From a virus, in the IMG/VR virus record IMGVR_UViG_3300032050_000287, positions 1 to 41,885 of that record: 41,885 nt of DNA; one strand, 5' to 3'. The notes below the pieces were generated by a model. The model saw only the letters and a program-made list of their open reading frames with translations, was not told the DNA's origin and did no database searches. Both the position numbers and the translations under genes were made by a program. This document shows, in pieces, positions 37,645 to 41,885 of the stretch (position 1 is its first letter; each line of letters begins with the position of its first letter).

Positions 37645-38082
37645 ATGTCATACAAAGGAAAATATAAACCATCATTTCCAGATAAGTATCGTGGAGATGT
37701 TACAAATATCATATATCGTTCTTTATGGGAAAGAAAATTTTGCACTTATTGCGATCTAAATGAAAATATAATTGAATGGCAATCTGAAGAAAAAGCGATT
37801 CCCTACCGTTCTCCAGTGGACGGGAAGATACATCGTTACTTTCCAGATTTTCTTATTAAAGTCAAAGAATCGAATGGGTCAATCAAAAAATATATGATTG
37901 AGATTAAACCATCAAAGCAAACGGTTCCTCCTATCAAACCTCAAAGACAAACGAAGAGATATATCAGTGAGGTTTATGAGTATGCTAAAAATCAATCAAA
38001 GTGGGAAGCAGCAAAAGAATGGTGTGCTGATCGTGGATATGAGTTCAAAATCATCACAGAACACGAACTAGGTATCAAGTAA
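37645..38082 (+). CDS. 4: head completion protein gp4
   Basis: A 145-aa protein of the T4 gp4 (gp50) head completion family. Reads SFPDKYRGDVTNIIYRSLWE, RKFCTYCDLNENIIEW, and the nuclease-like core IHRYFPDFLIKVKES with MIEIKPSKQT (a D...E-x-K arrangement as in TnsA-type/restriction endonuclease folds), then KWEAAKEWCADRGYEFKIIT. It acts on filled heads before tail joining. First gene of the plus-strand operon. Confidence 0.88.
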   Translation: MSYKGKYKPSFPDKYRGDVTNIIYRSLWERKFCTYCDLNENIIEWQSEEKAIPYRSPVDGKIHRYFPDFLIKVKESNGSIKKYMIEIKPSKQTVPPIKPQRQTKRYISEVYEYAKNQSKWEAAKEWCADRGYEFKIITEHELGIK

Positions 38083-38678
38083 TGGCACTCACAGGATACG
38101 AAAAACCATTAGATCAATATAACCAAAAAGAATTAGTAGAAATTGCTAAAGAATATAATCCTTATTATCAGACAGCAAGTGGAAAGGGAAAACTTGCAGG
38201 ATATGAAAGATTAACTAAGCAACAACTGATTAATATTATTAAAGTTGATATTGATTATATTGAAGCAAATCCAAAACTTCCTAGAAGAGTTAAAGGTCCC
38301 ACTTATAGTAAAAGTAAATCAAAAAGTCTTACTGAGTTAAAAGAATCTTTATTAGGAGTAGAAACCCCCGATGAGCTCATGAATGAAATATTATCCAGAC
38401 TTAGTGGAAGTGAAACACCTCTTCCACCTGCTCCTGGAAGATATTATACTTATGTTTATTATGCTAAAACTCCAAGAATTCTTTATGATCGATACCCATT
38501 AATTATTGTTGATAGTTTATTACCAAAAGGATTTAGAGGTTTTAATTTTCATCTTGGAAAATATAGACAATACAATACTCAAGATGGAGATCGATTAGTT
38601 AGCGGATTATATGAATTGAGCAGAGATGAATTTTCAATTTTACTAAGAATTCCCTACGGAAAAATAATTCAAAACTAA
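38082..38678 (+). CDS. conserved hypothetical protein between gp4 and gp48, 198 aa
   Basis: The first 60 residues (NQKELVEIAKEYNPYYQTAS; RLTKQQLINIIKVDIDYI) resemble a Rho-N/SAP-like helix-extended-loop-helix, which can bind nucleic acid. The C-terminal 100 residues (RYYTYVYYAKTPRILYDRYP; GFRGFNFHLGKYRQYN) resemble phage protein segments that fold as small beta domains near the packaging/tail junction. ATG overlaps the gp4 stop as TAATG. I cannot name a function. Confidence 0.75.
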   Translation: MALTGYEKPLDQYNQKELVEIAKEYNPYYQTASGKGKLAGYERLTKQQLINIIKVDIDYIEANPKLPRRVKGPTYSKSKSKSLTELKESLLGVETPDELMNEILSRLSGSETPLPPAPGRYYTYVYYAKTPRILYDRYPLIIVDSLLPKGFRGFNFHLGKYRQYNTQDGDRLVSGLYELSRDEFSILLRIPYGKIIQN

Positions 38679-38679
38679 C

Positions 38680-38687
38680 AATAAATA
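38680..38687 (+). promoter_or_regulatory. late promoter AATAAATA for gp48
   Basis: NATAAATA on the plus strand, 14 nt before ATG 38702, immediately after the previous gene's TAA. Confidence 0.68.
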
Positions 38688-38701
38688 GTTAGAAAAAATA
38701 A

Positions 38702-39595
38702 ATGGCAGATTACTTCCGATATCCGATTAAAAATATTGGAAATCAAGACGACTATTTTAAGATTCAGGTGATTGAATATAAAGCACCTGGTCTTAATTTA
38801 ACGGGTGGTTTTGCATTAAGAACAACAGAAGAAGCATTAAATCAATCTGGAAATATCAAAAATTCTCTGGCAACAATTATACTTCCAATGCCAGCAAATA
38901 TTCAAGACAATAATGCTGCAGATTGGACATCTGGAACTATGAATCCAGTTCAAGCAACTCTTGCTGCAGGTGGAAATAGTGCTATATTAAGTTCCAATCT
39001 TGTAGGATCGGTTGGGGAATCAATTACAAAAGCATTTGGAAATATTACTGAAGCCATAAAATCTGGAGAAGGTCAAAAAGCAACTGCAGCAGGTGCAGCA
39101 GGTGCAGCAATGGCGGCAGCATTAGGTCAAGGAGATATTAATTCAATTATTTCCAGAGCAACTGGACAAATTTTTAATCAAAACGTTGAACTACTATTTA
39201 ATGGTGTAACTCTTCGCCCAGCATATCAATTTTCTTTTGATATGGTCCCAAGATCTCAAAAAGAGTCTGAAATGATTAAAAATATTATTAGAATATTCAA
39301 AAAGAATATGACTCCTCGAAAAGGGACACCAGACCAAAATGGTGGTGGTTTATTTGTTAAAGCACCAAATGTATTTAAGTTAGAATATATGAGTGGTGGA
39401 AAGCAGCATCCATTCTTACATCGTTTTAAACCATGTGCTTTAACACAAATAAGTATTAATTATAATGGTTCTTCACAATATGCAACATATGCTGATGCAA
39501 CTCCTGTTCATATGCAAATGACGTTACAATTCCAAGAACTGTCTCCAATTTACAATGAAGATTACAAAGAAACCGATATTGGAGTTGGTTACTAA
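38702..39595 (+). CDS. 48: baseplate tail-tube cap gp48
   Basis: A 297-aa protein: MADYFRYPIKNIGNQDDYFK, then an Ala/Gly-rich helical segment (AGAAGAAMAAALGQGDI) and the tube-type end NQNVELLFNGVTLRPAYQFS, FKPCALTQISINYNGSSQYA, HMQMTLQFQELSPIYNED. gp48 sits on top of the hub with gp54 and nucleates the tail tube. Its stop overlaps the gp53 start (TAATG). Confidence 0.88.
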   Translation: MADYFRYPIKNIGNQDDYFKIQVIEYKAPGLNLTGGFALRTTEEALNQSGNIKNSLATIILPMPANIQDNNAADWTSGTMNPVQATLAAGGNSAILSSNLVGSVGESITKAFGNITEAIKSGEGQKATAAGAAGAAMAAALGQGDINSIISRATGQIFNQNVELLFNGVTLRPAYQFSFDMVPRSQKESEMIKNIIRIFKKNMTPRKGTPDQNGGGLFVKAPNVFKLEYMSGGKQHPFLHRFKPCALTQISINYNGSSQYATYADATPVHMQMTLQFQELSPIYNEDYKETDIGVGY

Positions 39596-40245
39596 TGTCT
39601 TATTTTAGAACACTACCAAACTTAGAATATCAATCATTCTTATCAGATAAGACTTCTGTTGATGAGTATTTAACTGTAAAAAACTTATTCCGTAGAGTCA
39701 AACTTCGTGATGACTTACAAAATGTTTTTACAGTTTTTGACAAATATCAAATCATTGATGGTGCTCGACCAGATACTATTGCGGAAGAACTTTATGGTAG
39801 TTCGCAATATGATTGGGTTATTTTAATTACTGCAGGAATTACTAGAGTTAGAGATCAATGGCCGCTGTCTGATGCACAAGTTTATGATTATGCAGAGTCA
39901 ATTTATGGTGCAGATTTAAATTCAATTCATCATTATGAAACAACGGAAGTCAAAGATTCTGAAGATCGTTTAATTCTTCCAGCAGGTAAAGTTGTTGATG
40001 TTGACTTTACAATTCCAAAACCAGGAGATCCAACTGCATCTTTAAATCCAGTTGTTGGTATTTCAAACTATGAGTATGAAGTTCTAAAAAACAATGACAA
40101 AAGAACCATTTATGTTCTCAAACCAGTTTATTTGCAACAAGTTTTAAATGATGTAAGAAAGGAGATGACTTATGATCAATCATCTCAGTATGTTAATGAT
40201 AAAGTAATTAGAACTGAGAACACAAGAGCGTCAAGTCCACAATAA
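39595..40245 (+). CDS. 53: baseplate wedge protein gp53
   Basis: A 216-aa protein with the LysM-like gp53 core: YFRTLPNLEYQSFLSDKTSV, FDKYQIIDGARPDTIAEELY, GSSQYDWVILITAGITRVRD, WPLSDAQVYDYAESIYG. It joins the wedges to the hub ring during baseplate assembly. It converges with the minus-strand Mom-like gene, overlapping it by 15 nt at the 3' ends. Confidence 0.9.
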   Translation: MSYFRTLPNLEYQSFLSDKTSVDEYLTVKNLFRRVKLRDDLQNVFTVFDKYQIIDGARPDTIAEELYGSSQYDWVILITAGITRVRDQWPLSDAQVYDYAESIYGADLNSIHHYETTEVKDSEDRLILPAGKVVDVDFTIPKPGDPTASLNPVVGISNYEYEVLKNNDKRTIYVLKPVYLQQVLNDVRKEMTYDQSSQYVNDKVIRTENTRASSPQ

Positions 40246-40821
40246 TTTTAATTTCTTATCAAAAACCATCACATATCGGTGTTTGCGGGAGCGTTCTTTC
40301 CATTCTCCTGCAGCACCTTTAACTTTGCCTCTAGAGTGTTTAGTTCCGTCTGCATAATAGAAATCTTTCTTTGGATCTGAAAGTCCGCAATATTTAAAAT
40401 TACAAGCGCGATAGATTGTACCATTGTGGAAATCACTATCAGCGTAAGAGATGATTGCTTTAACTTCAGTATCCTTCCGTAACTGTCTAATCGATCTTGA
40501 AACAAACCAAGAAGTGATATTATGCTCGGTTCCTTGTGTTTCGGGGTGTATGCAAAGACGGGAAAGTTCAAAGAGTCCTTCTTGTTCATTCCGTTCTAAT
40601 CCAAATGCTCCTTTTGCAATTTCAGGTACAGGAAGTCCAGTAAAGATACAGACTCCCTGAATACCACCAATATTCAACGGGCAAAAGTCATTGCCCTTAT
40701 AAAGACCGTAGTTGTAACCTGACTTAAAGGATTTGGAAAAGTCCTTAAGATAATGAAACCGCAGAAGTAACTCTGCGGCTTCGGATTTACTTACACGGTC
40801 AATGTAGTAATCTGTTTTCAA
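40231..40821 (-). CDS. Mom-like/GNAT-fold protein, 196 aa
   Basis: The central part reads EGLFELSRLCIHPETQG, then TSWFVSRSIRQLRKDTEVKA and IISYADSDFHNGTIYRACNF, matching the GNAT-type core of phage Mom-like proteins (ELSRL..., SYAD...H.GTIYxAxxxxYxG). Mu Mom modifies adenines in DNA; most cyanophage relatives are uncharacterised. A basic C-terminal region (AGEWKERSRKHRYVMVFDKK) could contact nucleic acid. ATG overlaps the gp32 stop as ATGA, so both are probably expressed from the gp32 promoter. The substrate is unknown. Confidence 0.75.
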   Translation of the reverse strand: MKTDYYIDRVSKSEAAELLLRFHYLKDFSKSFKSGYNYGLYKGNDFCPLNIGGIQGVCIFTGLPVPEIAKGAFGLERNEQEGLFELSRLCIHPETQGTEHNITSWFVSRSIRQLRKDTEVKAIISYADSDFHNGTIYRACNFKYCGLSDPKKDFYYADGTKHSRGKVKGAAGEWKERSRKHRYVMVFDKKLKLLWT

Positions 40822-41741
40822 TCTTCGGCAAGACGGGCGAAATACGACAACGCATCATCATCGTCATCCTCCACAGGTGCCGCAGCACGGCGAGTAGGTT
40901 GAAGATTGTTGAGTTCACTGCGAAGATCTTCATCAAGGTCTTTCACAGGACCACGAGTATTATCCTCATCAAACTCTTCAGGGTCCTGATAGCGAGGAGT
41001 GCCTTTGGTGCCAAGCACATAGTCCAGACGCTTCTTCAAATCATCATAAGACTTGAACTGATCGGCAGCAACGAGTTCAGCAAGCGAATACTGCTTTTTC
41101 CAGATTGCTTCCATTGCGTCATCGTCGTCCAGAAGAGGGGCAGATGCAGCAAACTCAGAGGAGTCATAGTTACGATAACCAGCAACGTTCTTTGCCTTCA
41201 GTTTGAAGTTGGCACCTTGCCAGAAGTCAAATGGATCAATTGCTTCCTCATCTTCAAACTCAGGTTGCATTGCAGCGGTAAGTTTATCAAAGATCTTCTT
41301 ACCATACTTGAACAGGAAGACCTTACCTTCGTTGGCGGGGTTCGCAGGGTCCTTCACCACGTAGATGTTGGAGATATAAGTCAGTTTACGCTTTTGCTTA
41401 CGTGCCAGTTCTTTACCAGCATCAGTGCCGTTGTTCCACAGTTCGGAGTTCAGTTCGGACACAGGATCCTTCTGATTCAAAGTGGTGAGACTGTTTTCAA
41501 TATACCAACCACCAGAACCCTGAAATGCGTGACTGTAGAGTTTCACGAACGGCAGGTCTTCACCGTTAGGAGCAGGGAGGAAACGGATCACGGCATAACC
41601 ATTATTTGCTTTGTCGCATTCTAATTTCCAGAAGCGTTCATCACTAGAACCGCTACTAGTATTCATTTTTTCTACTTCTTTGACCAATTTGGCAGTAAGA
41701 TTGCCCAGCTTGGACTGTTTTTTAAGGTCGGAAAACGACAT
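40818..41741 (-). CDS. 32: single-stranded DNA binding protein gp32
   Basis: A 307-aa gp32. N-terminal MSFSDLKKQSKLGNLTAKLV is the cooperativity region. The OB-fold core follows: YAVIRFLPAPNGEDLPFVKL, NIYVVKDPANPANEGKVFLF, KYGKKIFDKL, FDFWQGANFKLKAKNVAGYR. The end is acidic (VEDDDDDALSYFARLAED), as needed for contacts with replication proteins. I start at ATG 41741 with GAGGT upstream; the longer frame to 41807 runs through the promoter. The zinc-binding cysteines of T4 gp32 are not present. Confidence 0.94.
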   Translation of the reverse strand: MSFSDLKKQSKLGNLTAKLVKEVEKMNTSSGSSDERFWKLECDKANNGYAVIRFLPAPNGEDLPFVKLYSHAFQGSGGWYIENSLTTLNQKDPVSELNSELWNNGTDAGKELARKQKRKLTYISNIYVVKDPANPANEGKVFLFKYGKKIFDKLTAAMQPEFEDEEAIDPFDFWQGANFKLKAKNVAGYRNYDSSEFAASAPLLDDDDAMEAIWKKQYSLAELVAADQFKSYDDLKKRLDYVLGTKGTPRYQDPEEFDEDNTRGPVKDLDEDLRSELNNLQPTRRAAAPVEDDDDDALSYFARLAED

Positions 41742-41785
41742 TTGGATTACCTCGGATAGTTTGGATTCGGGGGATTTACTTAGAT

Positions 41786-41814
41786 AGTATAGCGAAGATT
41801 GAATCACCTGTCAA
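41786..41814 (-). promoter_or_regulatory. sigma70-like promoter of gp32
   Basis: Minus strand -35 TTGACA (41809-41814, perfect), 17-nt spacer, -10 TATACT (41786-41791; 5 of 6). Leader of about 40 nt to ATG 41741. The spacer contains the stop codon of the upstream gene. Confidence 0.85.
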
Positions 41815-41885
41815 TATATTGCTTGAGTGATTCAATGGTCTTGTTCATACTACTGAATAAAACTTGCATATCAGTCTCTGGTGGG
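41804..41885 (-). CDS. 3' end of an upstream gene (partial)
   Basis: The last 26 codons of a minus-strand frame entering from the window edge, ending MNKTIESLKQYIDR and TGA at 41804-41806. Helical and charged. In T4 the genes upstream of 32 are 33 and 59, but 26 residues are not enough to identify it. Confidence 0.55.
   Translation of the reverse strand, partial: PPETDMQVLFSSMNKTIESLKQYIDR

Noticed and set aside
40899-41624. 241-residue plus-strand open frame opposite gp32
   Set aside because: gp32 is certain on the other strand; the frame has no start signal and no family resemblance.

Overview
The window reads as part of the genome of a T4-like myovirus of marine picocyanobacteria (a Synechococcus or Prochlorococcus cyanophage). 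The evidence is a T4-type baseplate/tail set (gp53, gp48, gp4, gp54, gp26, gp51-like, gp27-like, gp5), a gp32 single-stranded DNA binding protein, fibre genes carrying S74-type self-cleaving chaperones, a VirX1-type flavin halogenase, very AT-rich and tightly packed genes, and promoters that are either sigma70-like (TTGACA/TATAAT) or T4-late-like (NATAAATA). Almost everything is on the minus strand. Only gp4, a hypothetical gene, gp48 and gp53 (37645-40245) run on the plus strand.

Layout. 1-10.4 kb: a dense minus-strand run of about 45 very small genes, nearly all linked by ATGA, TGATG or longer overlaps. It includes a GIY-YIG homing endonuclease (610-1404). 10.4-15.7 kb: a second homing endonuclease of HNH/AP2 type, small genes, an SPPY DNA methyltransferase overlapping an HNH gene, and a DEAH helicase, ending at a terminator near 15.25 kb. 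15.3-25.7 kb: the adhesion module, with a Gly/Cys-rich tail-tip adhesin, a tryptophan-halogenase-like gene, a 594-aa fibre-like protein and a 1736-aa fibre-like protein with a C-terminal S74 chaperone. 26.0-27.0 kb: three tRNA genes, namely Leu(UAA) interrupted by a compact 200-nt group I intron, a CAU tRNA and Ile(UAU), plus two small genes with strong early promoters. 27.0-37.6 kb: the baseplate hub operon. 37.6-40.2 kb: the divergent gp4-gp48-gp53 operon. 40.2-41.9 kb: a Mom/GNAT-like gene, gp32, and the tail end of a further gene.

How it works together. The sigma70 promoters (upstream of 5137, 10408, 26375, 26982, 41741) would serve early expression by the host polymerase. The NATAAATA boxes in front of fibre, hub and gp48 genes would serve late expression, and seven of them are built into the TAA stop codon of the preceding gene. 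Both stand-alone homing endonucleases carry a late promoter inside the loop of an inverted repeat that would mask their start on read-through transcripts, the arrangement known for T4 I-TevI and soc. The hub operon has two unusual features: gp5 lacks a lysozyme domain and its needle is a separate gene, while lysozyme and M23 peptidase domains sit on a neighbouring 642-aa protein; and a canonical T TTT TTC slippery site would join gp26 to the 57-aa gp51-like frame just before the tape-measure-like genes.

No stretch of more than about 300 bases lacks a gene, apart from the tRNA block. The longest RNA-only or regulatory gaps are 1405-1497, 11136-11229 and 26061-26585, all described below. No insertion sequence, CRISPR array or integrase was seen. 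All family assignments come from reading motifs and gene order, without database searches.
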